Assembly: GCF_003240585.1 (NCBI RefSeq)
Contig: NZ_PCDP01000051.1
Span: 1-64,000, forward strand
From: Arminella tubonensis
GTDB lineage: Bacteria > Pseudomonadota > Alphaproteobacteria > Rhizobiales > Rhizobiaceae
Length of the DNA stretch: 64,000 nt
Direction: 5' to 3'
The notes beneath the pieces are model-generated. The model searched no databases. It worked only from the letters and a program-made list of their open reading frames with translations, and was not told the DNA's origin. The translations under genes were made by a program, and so were the position numbers. Positions 35,231-44,426 of this stretch are shown piece after piece. Within the stretch, counting starts at the first letter, position 1. The number at the start of each line of letters is the position of its first letter.

Positions 35231-35689
35231 ATGCTGCTAAGCCTGTTCATCAAGCTGGGGCCTTGGAGCTGGTGGGTGATCGGCCTCGTGCTGCTCGCAG
35301 CCGAGTTGCTCGTCCCCGGCGTCTTCCTGGTATGGGTCGGGCTTGCTGCCATCATTGTCGGCGCCCTGTCGCTGCTGCTCTGGGAAAGCGCATTCTGGGT
35401 GTGGCAGCTGCAGGCGCTGATCTTCGCAGCGCTCGCGGTCATCGCAGCCATTCTCGGCCGCCGCTACGTCTATAATAATCGCTACGCTTCGGATGAACCG
35501 TTCCTCAACCAGCGCAGTGCCGGCCTCGTCGGGCGAACGGCGACATTGCAGGAGCCGATCACCGAAGGCCGGGGCCGCATCCGTCTCGATGACACCTTCT
35601 GGTCTGTCATGGGGCCGGATTTGCCTGCCGGCACACAAGTCAGGATCGTCGCCAGCAATGGCCGCGACCTCACGGTCGAACCAGTCTGA
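35231..35689 (+). CDS. NfeD-family membrane protein
   Basis: 152 residues. Two to three membrane segments (residues about 12-50 and 56-76) and a C-terminal OB-fold (SAGLVGRTATLQEPITEGRGRIRLDDTFW ... GPDLPAGTQVRIV). Short NfeD without a protease domain. It pairs with the preceding SPFH protein, where it probably modulates the oligomer. Confidence 0.92.
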   Translation: MLLSLFIKLGPWSWWVIGLVLLAAELLVPGVFLVWVGLAAIIVGALSLLLWESAFWVWQLQALIFAALAVIAAILGRRYVYNNRYASDEPFLNQRSAGLVGRTATLQEPITEGRGRIRLDDTFWSVMGPDLPAGTQVRIVASNGRDLTVEPV

Positions 35690-35691
35690 TC

Positions 35692-35735
35692 ATCCCGTGG
35701 TCGGCGAGCCGATCCCGTGGTCGGCGAGCCGATCC
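35692..35735. repeat. Tandem 20-bp duplication
   Basis: Unit ATCCCGTGGTCGGCGAGCCG occurs at 35692-35711 and again at 35712-35731, followed by a partial third copy (ATCC). It lies directly after the NfeD stop codon, between convergent genes. Confidence 0.9.
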
Positions 35736-35743
35736 ACCCGCGG

Positions 35744-36739
35744 TTAGGCAACGCCGATCCGCAGGAGATCGTGGAAATGTACAAGCCCTATCGGTCGCCG
35801 ATCTTCGTCGACCACGATCAGCGCGGAGATGTTGTTGTTGTTGAGCAGCGATAGCGCGCTTGTTGCGAGCGCTGTCGGCTTCACGGTTTTCGGCTCGCGC
35901 GTCATGATGTCGTCGACGTTGAGTTCCGAAAGGTTTCTCGTGAGATTGCGAGCCATGTCGCCTTCGGTGACTATGCCGCACAGGCGGCCGTCATCGTCAA
36001 GCACCCCGACGCATCCGAAACGCTTGCGCGACAGCGTGGTAATCGCCTCGGGCAATGGCGTACCGAGAGGCACAAGAGGCACCCGGTCGCCCTTGTGCAT
36101 GATGTCGGCCACATGCGAAAGGCTGGCACCAAGCTTCCCGCCCGGATGGAATACGTGGAAATCGAGCGCCGTAAAGCCACGCGCCTCGAGCAAGGCGATG
36201 GCAAGAGCGTCGCCGATCGCAAGCTGCATCAAGGTCGAGGTGGTTGGCGCCAGGCCATGCGGGCAGGCCTCCTGTTCGCTCGGTAGCAGCAGCACGAGGT
36301 CAGCCTCGCGTGCAAGCGAGGACTTCTCGCCAGAGGTCACGGCAATCAGCGGAATCGAAAAGCGGCGCGTGTAGGTGATGATACTGCGAAGTTCAGCACT
36401 TTCTCCGCCCTTTGAAAGAGCGAGCACGGCATCGCTCGGGGCTATCATGCCGAGATCACCATGATTTGCTTCGGCAGCATGGACGAAGGAAGCGGGCGTG
36501 CCGGTCGAAGCGAACGTGGCGGCCATCTTTGCCCCGATATGTCCGCTCTTGCCGACACCAGTGACGATAACGCGGCCCGGAATGCCCGCTATCAGTTCCA
36601 CGGCCTTGGCAAATGGCTCTGCAAGGCCGTTGCCCAGCGCATGCTCGAGCGCCTCAAGACCCCTTCGCTCGGTCTCGATGGTCCGTATCGCCGACTCGAC
36701 CGCACCGTCTTTCACGAGTTTGACTGCTCTTTTATTCAT
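35744..36739 (-). CDS. kdsD: Arabinose-5-phosphate isomerase (KdsD/KpsF)
   Basis: 331 residues. SIS domain (residues about 40-190) with VIVTGVGKSGHIGAKMAATFASTGTPA and HAAEANHGDLGMI, then two CBS domains (MHKGDRVPLVPLGTPLPEAI; MTREPKTVKPTALATSAL). It isomerises ribulose 5-phosphate to arabinose 5-phosphate, precursor of Kdo for lipopolysaccharide. It is a single gene, convergent with NfeD. Confidence 0.93.
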   Translation of the reverse strand: MNKRAVKLVKDGAVESAIRTIETERRGLEALEHALGNGLAEPFAKAVELIAGIPGRVIVTGVGKSGHIGAKMAATFASTGTPASFVHAAEANHGDLGMIAPSDAVLALSKGGESAELRSIITYTRRFSIPLIAVTSGEKSSLAREADLVLLLPSEQEACPHGLAPTTSTLMQLAIGDALAIALLEARGFTALDFHVFHPGGKLGASLSHVADIMHKGDRVPLVPLGTPLPEAITTLSRKRFGCVGVLDDDGRLCGIVTEGDMARNLTRNLSELNVDDIMTREPKTVKPTALATSALSLLNNNNISALIVVDEDRRPIGLVHFHDLLRIGVA

Positions 36740-37010
36740 GGGTGAGCGTTACCGCTTTTCTCGAAATCTGTCCACGCAGGAATGCCCGGCCTGCCTCCAG
36801 ATGGCGTTTGGGGCCGCCAAATCAAGATTTCTGCACAGTTTTCCGCCGGATGGGCATCTTCGCTGCGACATCGACAGTATATTTCCCGTTCCTATCACAG
36901 TGATTCCACATCAGCCATTCGTCCCGCACCGCGGCATAATCTCAACGAAGCGTTAACCACATCACTTTACGGTTGGGTAACCACTTCGACGCATGCCGGA
37001 TTAGGAACGC

Positions 37011-38546
37011 ATGAGCATCTGGAACGACAAGGCGGGCGGACGCTCCCTGCGGCTGACGGCTTGCGCCGCATCGGCCCTGCTCGGCTGTAGCGTCCTCGCC
37101 ATGCCTCGACAGAGCTTTGGCCAGTCCCTGACCTCGACCCAGGCAACGACGACGACCGCTCAATCCGCCAACCCGGATCCCTACGGAGCGTCTTCGACAG
37201 ATGGCGAAATAGCACCGGGTTCGTCCGCCAAGTCAAAGACGACCAAGACTGCGGCGAGCACTGCCAGCGACACCGCGGATGCCCCGCTCAACCCGCGCCT
37301 TCGCCTTGATGGCACCGACACGTTGACGACCGGCTCGATCCTCGACGACGACATGCGGCGCATCAATACGCGGGACAGCAGTGTCGACAACGTCAACGTC
37401 AAGCAGCGAGCCGACCGGGATGATCCACAAGGCATCCAGCTCGGCAGCTTCACGCTCCGTCCATCCGTCAACCAGTCGATCAATGTCGAGGACGAGCGCA
37501 CCGGCAGCACCGACGACAAGCGCACATACCTGCAGACCGACCTGCGCAGCACGCTGACCTCCGATTGGTCGCGGCATCAACTGACGATCACCGGCGACGG
37601 TCTATGGCAAAGGAATTTGAGCGGCACCGGCGAGGAGCAGCCGAATGTCGACATCAATGCCGATCTTCGTCTCGATCTTCCGTCCGAAACGACTGCGCAT
37701 GTGACCGCCGGCTACCAGTTCTTCCGGGAGGATACCGACGATCCGAACGCGATCTCGGGCGCTGCAAAGCAATCGGGCGTCAACCAGTTCGACGGCGGCC
37801 TGTCGGTTGAACGCGACTTCGGCATCCTGCGCGGCACGACGGCGCTGGCATTGACGCGCACCATCTATTCCGACGCAGAGCTGTCCGACGGCTCCACGGT
37901 GACCCTCAGCGACCGCAACCAGACGGCAGGCGTCCTCAGAGGCCGTATCGGCTACGAGCTGTCGCCCGCGCTCATTCCGTTCGTTGAGGCTGACCTCGGA
38001 CGCACGATCTACGACGACAAATTCGATTCCTCCGGATACCAGCGGTCCGGCCAAAGCTATGGCGGCAAGGCCGGCATCGAGCTCGATCTCGGCGAGAAGC
38101 TGAAGGGTGAGCTTGGGATAGGCTATCAGCAGACCAATTTCGACGACTCGCGTCTTGCCTCGATCGGCTCTCCCACCATCGACGGCAACATAGCCTGGTC
38201 ACCGCAGCGCGGCACTAACGTCAATATCGGCCTCTCGACAAGCGTCCAGCCGTCAACGACAGCGGGCGACAGCGGCTACGTGGCCTACCAGCTGACGGAA
38301 ACGATAACACACGAGATGACCGACGATCTTGTCGCCAAGCTGACCGGCGGCACGATCTGGCGTGACTATCCGTCCAACAGCACCTTCGATGACGAGACGG
38401 TCTATGACGCTGCTGCGGGCCTGACCTGGAGCGTCAACCGCTATCTCGATCTGACCGGCAATGTCGGCTATGAGCTGACCTCGAGAAAGTCCGGTGACGA
38501 TACAAGGCAGTTGCGTGCGGGCCTCGGTCTTACCGTCAAACGGTGA
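37011..38546 (+). CDS. Outer-membrane beta-barrel protein
   Basis: 511 residues. Signal sequence with hydrophobic stretch LTACAASALLGCSVLAM and cleavage near residue 38. A low-complexity Ser/Thr/Asp linker reaches about residue 120, then alternating strands typical of BBP2_2-type barrels to the end (LQTDLRSTLTSDWSRHQLTITGDGLW, TAHVTAGYQFF, GYELSPALIPFVEADLG, final NVGYELTSRK ... LRAGLGLTVKR with the aromatic/charged C-terminal strand). Rhizobial homologues are often linked to polysaccharide genes; here galU follows, convergent. Specific function unknown. Confidence 0.85.
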   Translation: MSIWNDKAGGRSLRLTACAASALLGCSVLAMPRQSFGQSLTSTQATTTTAQSANPDPYGASSTDGEIAPGSSAKSKTTKTAASTASDTADAPLNPRLRLDGTDTLTTGSILDDDMRRINTRDSSVDNVNVKQRADRDDPQGIQLGSFTLRPSVNQSINVEDERTGSTDDKRTYLQTDLRSTLTSDWSRHQLTITGDGLWQRNLSGTGEEQPNVDINADLRLDLPSETTAHVTAGYQFFREDTDDPNAISGAAKQSGVNQFDGGLSVERDFGILRGTTALALTRTIYSDAELSDGSTVTLSDRNQTAGVLRGRIGYELSPALIPFVEADLGRTIYDDKFDSSGYQRSGQSYGGKAGIELDLGEKLKGELGIGYQQTNFDDSRLASIGSPTIDGNIAWSPQRGTNVNIGLSTSVQPSTTAGDSGYVAYQLTETITHEMTDDLVAKLTGGTIWRDYPSNSTFDDETVYDAAAGLTWSVNRYLDLTGNVGYELTSRKSGDDTRQLRAGLGLTVKR

Positions 38547-38609
38547 TTGCGCTTGCAGCAGGCCTGATGCGCCGCGCGATTCTTGTCGAATGCGCGACGC
38601 CTGTAATGC

Positions 38610-39497
38610 CTATTTCAGAGCCTTGAGCAGCGCCCGGAAACCTTCTTCGACCGTCGGTCGAATGTCGTCGCGGGCAAGTGCGAAAGCGACGTTGGCAAGG
38701 ATGAAGCCATCCTTGGCGCCGCAGTCATAGGTCTCGCCCTTGAAGTGGAAGCCGGCGAAATCCTGCTTCTGGGCGAGCTTCAGCATGCCGTCGGTGAGCT
38801 GGATTTCGTTGCCGGCACCTCGCTCCTGGTGTTCCAGAATCGAGAATATCTCCGGCTGCAGGATGTAACGTCCGTTGATGAAATAGTTGGACGGCGCGGT
38901 GCCCTTGGCGGGCTTTTCCACCATTTCGGTAATCCGGAAGCCGGAACCGATGGTCTCGCCGACGCCGACAATGCCGTATTTGTGGGTCTGGTCAGGGGCG
39001 CATTCCTCCACGCCGATGACGTTGCCGCCGCTCTGCTCGTAAAGATCGATCATGCCCTTCATGCAGCCGGTCTCGGCGCGCATGACCATGTCTGGCAGGA
39101 GTAGTGCAAAAGGCTCGTCTCCAACGATTTCGCGAGCGCACCACACCGCGTGACCGAGGCCGAGCGGCTCCTGCTGGCGCGTGAAGCTGGCGGTGCCGGC
39201 CTTTGGAAGCAGGCCGCTCAGGAGTGTCAGCTCGGCCTTCCTGTTGCGCTGGCGCAACGTCTGTTCGAGCTCGAACTGGATATCGAAATAGTCTTCGATC
39301 ACGTGCTTGCTGCGTCCCGTCACGAAGACGAAATGCTCGATGCCTGCTTCCATCGCTTCGTCGACGACATATTGAATGACGGGCTTGTCGACGACCGTCA
39401 GCATTTCCTTGGGCACTGCCTTCGTTGCCGGCAGGAAGCGCGTTCCAAGGCCGGCCACCGGAAATACGGCTTTACGCACTTTTTTATGCTGTCCCAC
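38610..39497 (-). CDS. galU: UTP-glucose-1-phosphate uridylyltransferase (GTG start)
   Basis: 295 residues. I place the start at the GTG at 39497 because AGGAGG lies 5 nt upstream; an ATG at 39521 would read through that site. Nucleotidyltransferase motif AVFPVAGLGTRFLPATKAVPKEML at the N-terminus, FAGFHFKGETYDCGAKDGF at the end. It makes UDP-glucose for exopolysaccharide, LPS and glucans (ExoN homologue in rhizobia). Confidence 0.94.
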   Translation of the reverse strand: MGQHKKVRKAVFPVAGLGTRFLPATKAVPKEMLTVVDKPVIQYVVDEAMEAGIEHFVFVTGRSKHVIEDYFDIQFELEQTLRQRNRKAELTLLSGLLPKAGTASFTRQQEPLGLGHAVWCAREIVGDEPFALLLPDMVMRAETGCMKGMIDLYEQSGGNVIGVEECAPDQTHKYGIVGVGETIGSGFRITEMVEKPAKGTAPSNYFINGRYILQPEIFSILEHQERGAGNEIQLTDGMLKLAQKQDFAGFHFKGETYDCGAKDGFILANVAFALARDDIRPTVEEGFRALLKALK

Positions 39498-39700
39498 ACA
39501 TACCTCCTGGGCCGAACGCATCGGGATAATTCAAGGCTCATCAGACACCCGGTAGTATAAAATTCCTACCGTTTTGCAAAGGGTGACCGTTACTCTGTTC
39601 CATGGTAAAGATTTTGTTGACATCATGCGAATAGAATAAGGCCCAGATGGAACGTCGCCGTTCCAAGGCCGAATGATTCGAGTGACGGACACGACCGCCG

Positions 39701-40924
39701 ATGACCCAGAACAGCAAACGCTCCTTTCGAAGTCTTGCCCTGGCGCTCGCCCTTGGTGCCCTTGCGGGGTTGGTGCCCTATAACGCCAACGCCGACGCTG
39801 GGTTCCAGAAATGGATTTCCAACTTCTATGAAACCGCCGCCAGAGCCGGCATCAGCAAGGCGACATACAACAAGGCCTTTGCTGGAGTGAGCGACCCCGA
39901 CCCGGTTGTGCTGGAAAAGGCGGCCAACCAGGCCGAGTTCAACACCCGGATCTGGGACTACGTGGATTCACGCGTGAACCCGTACACTGTTGCCGTTGGT
40001 CGCAAGATGGCGGTCAAATACGGTGCGACACTCAAGGCAGTCGAGCGGCAGTTCGGAGTGGACCGGAATATCCTGCTCGCGATCTGGTCGATGGAATCGA
40101 ACTACGGTGAAATCCTTGCCAAGGACGACCGGCTCCATTACGTCCCCCGCGCGCTCGCGACACTTGGCTATGCTGACGCCAAGCGCGGCAAATATGCCCG
40201 TGCCCAATTGATCGCGGCGCTGAAAATCCTGCAGAACGGCGACATCTCGGCCGACGGCATGACCGGCTCGTGGGCCGGCGCCATGGGGCATACTCAATTC
40301 ATTCCGACGAGCTACCTGCTCTATGCGGTCGACGAGGATGGCAACGGCCGTCGCGACATCTGGAATTCAATCCCAGACGCGCTGGCCACATCGGCCAATT
40401 TGCTGATGAAGAACGGCTGGCAGACCGGCAAGACCTGGGGCTATGAGGTCGTGGTGCCGAAGGGCGGCGGCGATCAGGCTGGCAAGACCCACACGCTTGC
40501 GCAATGGGCCGCACTCGGCTTCGCCAGGCCCAACGGCAAGGCCTTCCGCTTGCCGACCGACCGCGCGCAATTGAAAATGCCGGCCGGGCCGGATGGCCCC
40601 GGCTTCCTGATGGCGGCAAATTTTTTCACCATCAAGCGCTATAACGCAGCCGACAGCTACGCCATATCAGTCGGTCTTCTCGCCGACGAGATCGCCGGCT
40701 ATGGCGGCATGCAGCAGACATGGCCGCGGCCCGACGGCACCCTCGACGTCAAGCAGAAGTTCGAGCTGCAGACCCGCCTGAAGGCGATGGGCTATTACAG
40801 CGGTGTCGTCGACGGCAATTTCGGCTCCGGCTCCAAGGCGGCAATTTCAGCCGTTCAGCAGCGCATGGGCCTGGACGCGGATGGCGAGCCGTCCATGGTC
40901 CTCTTGAATGCGCTCCGCCGCTGA
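39701..40924 (+). CDS. MltB-type lytic murein transglycosylase
   Basis: 407 residues. Signal peptide LALALALGALAGLVPYNANA. The catalytic domain has NILLAIWSMESNYGE with the active-site Glu and GSWAGAMGHTQFIPTSYLLYAVDEDGNGRRD. A C-terminal peptidoglycan-binding domain spans residues about 345-407 (QTRLKAMGYYSGVVDGNFGSGSKAAISAVQQRMGL). Cleaves glycan strands to 1,6-anhydro products. Followed 28 bp later by the SGNH-like gene, probably co-transcribed. Confidence 0.93.
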   Translation: MTQNSKRSFRSLALALALGALAGLVPYNANADAGFQKWISNFYETAARAGISKATYNKAFAGVSDPDPVVLEKAANQAEFNTRIWDYVDSRVNPYTVAVGRKMAVKYGATLKAVERQFGVDRNILLAIWSMESNYGEILAKDDRLHYVPRALATLGYADAKRGKYARAQLIAALKILQNGDISADGMTGSWAGAMGHTQFIPTSYLLYAVDEDGNGRRDIWNSIPDALATSANLLMKNGWQTGKTWGYEVVVPKGGGDQAGKTHTLAQWAALGFARPNGKAFRLPTDRAQLKMPAGPDGPGFLMAANFFTIKRYNAADSYAISVGLLADEIAGYGGMQQTWPRPDGTLDVKQKFELQTRLKAMGYYSGVVDGNFGSGSKAAISAVQQRMGLDADGEPSMVLLNALRR

Positions 40925-40952
40925 ACCGACGCCGCCCGATCGGAAATGACAG

Positions 40953-42152
40953 ATGAAGAGCCCGCGCGCCTGCGAAAAAGTACCGTTTGCGAGAGCCTTT
41001 CTCGCGAGCTTTCTAGCGGTATGTTTCACCCTGTCGTGTCTCGTCTCCGCGGCAGAGGCGCAGCAAAGGGTGGAGCAGCGACGTTCGCTGCTGGAAATGT
41101 TGTTCGGCAGGCCCGCATCCCAGCCTGAATACATTCCCGAAGCTCCCCCGCCCCGACGCACTCAGCGTCCGCGCGTCAAGCGCAGCACACCGCCTCCGCC
41201 GCAGAAGACAGTTGTTGCCCGGCCGGAGGAGCCGGCACCTGCGGAAAAGCTCGATAGCGCAAAGAAGGTTCTCGTCATCGGCGATTTCCTGGCGAGCGGC
41301 TTGGGCGATGGACTGGCAGACGCCTTTGCCGCATCCCCCGGCGTCGTCATCGAGACGCATGGCAACGTCGCCTCCGGTCTTGTCCGCCAGGACTATTACG
41401 ACTGGCAGAAGCAATTGCCGCAAATGCTCGACGAGGCAAACCCGGCGGTGGTCGTAATCATGATCGGCGCCAACGACCGGCAGCAGATGGTCGGCGACCA
41501 GCTCAACGAAAAATTCGGCAGCGACGTCTGGTTCATCGCCTACGAGGCACGCGTGCTGGCATTCGCCAAGATCGTCACCTCAAGGCATATTCCGCTGCTC
41601 TGGGTCGGTCTTCCCACCTTCGGTTCCCCTTCGATGACCGCCGATTGCGTAAAGCTCAACCAGATCTACCAGAGCCAGGTCGAAAGCGTAGGCGGCGAAT
41701 TCATTGATATCTGGGACGGGTTCGCCGACGAAAACGGCAAGTTCATCGTCACCGGTTCGGACGTCAACGGCCAGCAGGTGCGTTTGCGGACCGCCGACGG
41801 CGTCAACCTGACCGCGCCCGGACGTCGCAAGGTCGCATTCTATGTTGAAAAGCCGGCCCGCAGGCTGCTCGGCGATCAGGCAAGCCCCGACATCACGCGC
41901 CTAGACACCGACAAGGCGGGCGACCTTGCAGGCCTTCCGCCATCCGAGACCAACCAGCCGCAGCGCACCCAGCCGATCAGCCTCTCGGACCCTGACCTCG
42001 ACGGCGGCGCCGAGCTCCTGGGCGCAAAAGCGGCACCGGCAACAGTGACCTCATCGCCGCGCGATCTGCTGGTCGAAAAAGGCCAAACGGCCCCCGCTCC
42101 CGCCGGACGCGTCGATGATTACCGGCTCCTGGACACCAAGACGGCACACTGA
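40953..42152 (+). CDS. DUF459 SGNH-like exported protein with altered nucleophile motif
   Basis: 399 residues. Signal peptide to about AEAQ, a Pro-rich linker to residue 95, then the SGNH fold: block I VIGDFLASGLGDGLADAF, block III VVIMIGANDRQQM, and a late domain with LTAPGRRKVAFYVEKPARRL. In SGNH enzymes block I reads GDS; here position 112 is Phe, so the usual serine nucleophile is absent. It may be an inactive binding protein or use another residue. Downstream of the MltB-type gene; an envelope (polysaccharide or peptidoglycan) role is inferred. Confidence 0.85.
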   Translation: MKSPRACEKVPFARAFLASFLAVCFTLSCLVSAAEAQQRVEQRRSLLEMLFGRPASQPEYIPEAPPPRRTQRPRVKRSTPPPPQKTVVARPEEPAPAEKLDSAKKVLVIGDFLASGLGDGLADAFAASPGVVIETHGNVASGLVRQDYYDWQKQLPQMLDEANPAVVVIMIGANDRQQMVGDQLNEKFGSDVWFIAYEARVLAFAKIVTSRHIPLLWVGLPTFGSPSMTADCVKLNQIYQSQVESVGGEFIDIWDGFADENGKFIVTGSDVNGQQVRLRTADGVNLTAPGRRKVAFYVEKPARRLLGDQASPDITRLDTDKAGDLAGLPPSETNQPQRTQPISLSDPDLDGGAELLGAKAAPATVTSSPRDLLVEKGQTAPAPAGRVDDYRLLDTKTAH

Positions 42153-42161
42153 CCGACAATA

Positions 42162-42188
42162 AAAAGGGCCGCCTGAGCGACCCCTTTT
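42162..42188. terminator. Imperfect terminator between SGNH-like gene and gltD
   Basis: AAAAGGG pairs with CCCCTTTT around an internal GC-CTGA-GC hairpin; usable from both convergent genes. Confidence 0.55.
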
Positions 42189-42210
42189 GGAGATGAATGC
42201 GTTTCAACAA

Positions 42211-43665
42211 CTACGCAGGCAGCACAGTCGAACCCATCAACGCTTCATCTATGGCACGGGCCGCCTGGCGGCCTTCGCGGATCGCCCAGACCACCAGCGA
42301 CTGGCCGCGGCGAACGTCGCCGGCGGTCCAGAGCTTGTCGACCGAGGTCTTGTAGTCCTTGTCGTTGGCGACGACGTTGGTCGAGCCACGCTTGTCGGTG
42401 TTGACGGTCAATTTGCCTTCGAGTTCCTTCAGAACACTGTCTGCAAACGGACCGCGGAAGCCGATGGCGATGAAGGCGAGATCGGCACGGATGACGAATT
42501 CGGTGCCGGCGACAGGGCGCCGGCGCTCGTCGACTTCACAGCACTTCACCCCGGTCAACACACCGTCTTCACCGACGAATTCAAGCGTCGCAACCTGAAA
42601 CTCGCGCACGGCGCCTTCTGCCTGCGAGGACGAGGTACGCATCTTGGTTGCCCAGAACGGCCAGACGGCGAGCTTGTCTTCCTTTTCCGGCGGCTGAGGA
42701 CGAATGTCCAGCTGCGTAACCTTGACCGCACCCTGGCGGAAGGCTGTGCCAACGCAGTCCGAAGCTGTATCGCCACCGCCGACGACGACGACATGCTTGC
42801 CGCCGGCGATGATCGGATCCGAAGGCCAGCCGACGCTATCGATGTTTTCGCGGCCGATCCGGCGGTTCTGCTGCACCAGGTATGGCATCGCGTCATGGAC
42901 ACCAAAGAGGTCGATGCCGGGAATTCCCGCCTCGCGCGGCGTTTCCGAGCCGCCGCAATAAAGCACTGCATCGTGTTCGGCGAGCAGTTGCTCGATCGGC
43001 ATATCCACGCCGACATTGACGCCGCAATGGAAGGTGACACCTTCGCCCTTCATCTGCTCGACGCGGCGGTCGATGAAGTTCTTCTCCATCTTGAAGTCCG
43101 GAATGCCGTAGCGCAGCAACCCGCCTGCCTTCGATTCGCGCTCATAGAGATGGACCTCATGGCCAGCACGGCCAAGCTGCTGGGCGGCGGCAAGGCCAGC
43201 CGGACCAGAACCGATGACTGCGACCTTTTTGCCGGTGTGTATTGTCGCCGGCTCGGGCCGGATAAAGCCCAGCTCGTAGGCCTTGTCGGCAATCGCCTGT
43301 TCGACCGTCTTGATGGCGACGGGCGCATCCTCAAGGTTCAGCGTGCACGCTTCCTCGCACGGCGCGGGGCAGACGCGGCCCGTGAACTCCGGGAAATTGT
43401 TGGTCGAATGCAGGTTGCGGATCGCCTCTTCCCAGTTGTTGTTGTAGACGAGGTCGTTCCAGTCCGGGATCTGGTTATGCACCGGGCAACCGGTCGGGCC
43501 ATGGCAATAGGGGATGCCACAGTCCATGCAGCGCGCGGCCTGTTTCTGCACTTCCGGGTCCGACATCGGGATCGTGAATTCGCGGAAATGACGGATACGA
43601 TCAGACGCCGGCTGATACTTGCCGACCTGCCGGTCAATTTCCAGAAAACCTGTAACCTTACCCAT
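42211..43665 (-). CDS. gltD: Glutamate synthase (NADPH) small subunit
   Basis: 484 residues from the ATG at 43665 (GGAAGA upstream). N-terminal Cys clusters for 4Fe-4S centres (CMDCGIPYCHGPTGCPVHN; CPAPCEEAC), FAD-binding GSGPAGLAAAQQLGRAGHEV, and NADPH-binding VVVGGGDTASDCVG. It passes electrons from NADPH to the large subunit. It lies downstream of gltB on the same strand but separated from it by a toxin-antitoxin pair. Confidence 0.95.
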   Translation of the reverse strand: MGKVTGFLEIDRQVGKYQPASDRIRHFREFTIPMSDPEVQKQAARCMDCGIPYCHGPTGCPVHNQIPDWNDLVYNNNWEEAIRNLHSTNNFPEFTGRVCPAPCEEACTLNLEDAPVAIKTVEQAIADKAYELGFIRPEPATIHTGKKVAVIGSGPAGLAAAQQLGRAGHEVHLYERESKAGGLLRYGIPDFKMEKNFIDRRVEQMKGEGVTFHCGVNVGVDMPIEQLLAEHDAVLYCGGSETPREAGIPGIDLFGVHDAMPYLVQQNRRIGRENIDSVGWPSDPIIAGGKHVVVVGGGDTASDCVGTAFRQGAVKVTQLDIRPQPPEKEDKLAVWPFWATKMRTSSSQAEGAVREFQVATLEFVGEDGVLTGVKCCEVDERRRPVAGTEFVIRADLAFIAIGFRGPFADSVLKELEGKLTVNTDKRGSTNVVANDKDYKTSVDKLWTAGDVRRGQSLVVWAIREGRQAARAIDEALMGSTVLPA

Positions 43666-43698
43666 ACTGCTGTCTTCCCTTGCCCTCATGACCGCCTC

Positions 43699-44097
43699 TC
43701 AGAGCAGCCAGTTTTCTACCTTCAATCCCGGCACGCGGGAGAATTCTCTTTCGTTATCCGTCACCAGAACGGCGTCCAGCGCGAGCGCATGCGCCGCAAT
43801 CCAAAGGTCGTTCTGACCAATGTTCTTCCCCTGTCTCAGCGCCAATCGCACCTCACCGTAACGCTGATCGCTCGGCATATGGAGCGGAGCCACATAGAGC
43901 CGCCGCGTGACCGCCGAAACCTTTTTCGACAAAGCTTCCGACCCGTTCTTCTTGACGCCGTACCAGATCTCCCCGTGGGTAATGATACTGATAAAGACGT
44001 TCTCCTCGCCTACCTCGATCAATCTCTCGAGCACTTTGCCATGCGGATCGCGCACCATCGCCGAAACAATATTCGTGTCGAGCATGAAGCTTGTCAC
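43699..44097 (-). CDS. vapC: VapC-type PIN-domain toxin
   Basis: 132 residues beginning with a GTG that overlaps the vapB stop (GTGA); an ATG four codons later is possible. PIN acidic residues are all present: FMLDTNIVS (Asp), IITHGEIW (Glu), GQNDLWIAAHAL (Asp) and VTDNEREF (Asp). A ribonuclease, usually cutting initiator tRNA or rRNA. It sits between gltB and gltD. Confidence 0.9.
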   Translation of the reverse strand: MTSFMLDTNIVSAMVRDPHGKVLERLIEVGEENVFISIITHGEIWYGVKKNGSEALSKKVSAVTRRLYVAPLHMPSDQRYGEVRLALRQGKNIGQNDLWIAAHALALDAVLVTDNEREFSRVPGLKVENWLL

Positions 44098-44366
44098 AGA
44101 TCGATCTCCCGCAACGGGCCGACATCGTCGTCACCGGTCACGAAATCGTCTCCATCCCACGCTTCGGCCCGCTTCAGATAATCAATCAATCCAGCCGTGA
44201 CCGCGGTCCTCATCAGGATTGATCCATCCGGCTGCCGAACGAGCACAGCCTTGTTGCCTTCGAGCTCAAACTCCTTTGGTATACGGACTGCACGACTGCG
44301 ACCATTCTTGAAAACGCTGACGGTCACGTCACCGCTCTCTTGCGAACCCTTTACATGCTCGTTCAT
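44094..44366 (-). CDS. vapB: VapB-type antitoxin
   Basis: 90 residues from the ATG at 44366 with GGAGG upstream. SpoVT/AbrB-like strand: VTVSVFKNGRSRAVRIPKEFELEGNKAVLVRQPDGSILM, then an acidic tail (WDGDDFVTGDDDVG) that would block VapC. Translation is coupled to vapC. The module must have its own promoter or use that of gltB, since only 60 bp separate it from the gltB stop. Confidence 0.9.
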   Translation of the reverse strand: MNEHVKGSQESGDVTVSVFKNGRSRAVRIPKEFELEGNKAVLVRQPDGSILMRTAVTAGLIDYLKRAEAWDGDDFVTGDDDVGPLREIDL

Positions 44367-44426
44367 TGCCAACCTCCATCGCTGCCATATGCCGTCAGCA
44401 TATCACAGCGATGGCACCCAGCAAAA

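Noticed and set aside
42187..44181. 664-codon open frame on the plus strand opposite gltD and vapBC
   Set aside because: It is the shadow of strong minus-strand genes with clear domain motifs; the composition (His, Arg, Asp rich) is that of antisense frames in GC-rich DNA.
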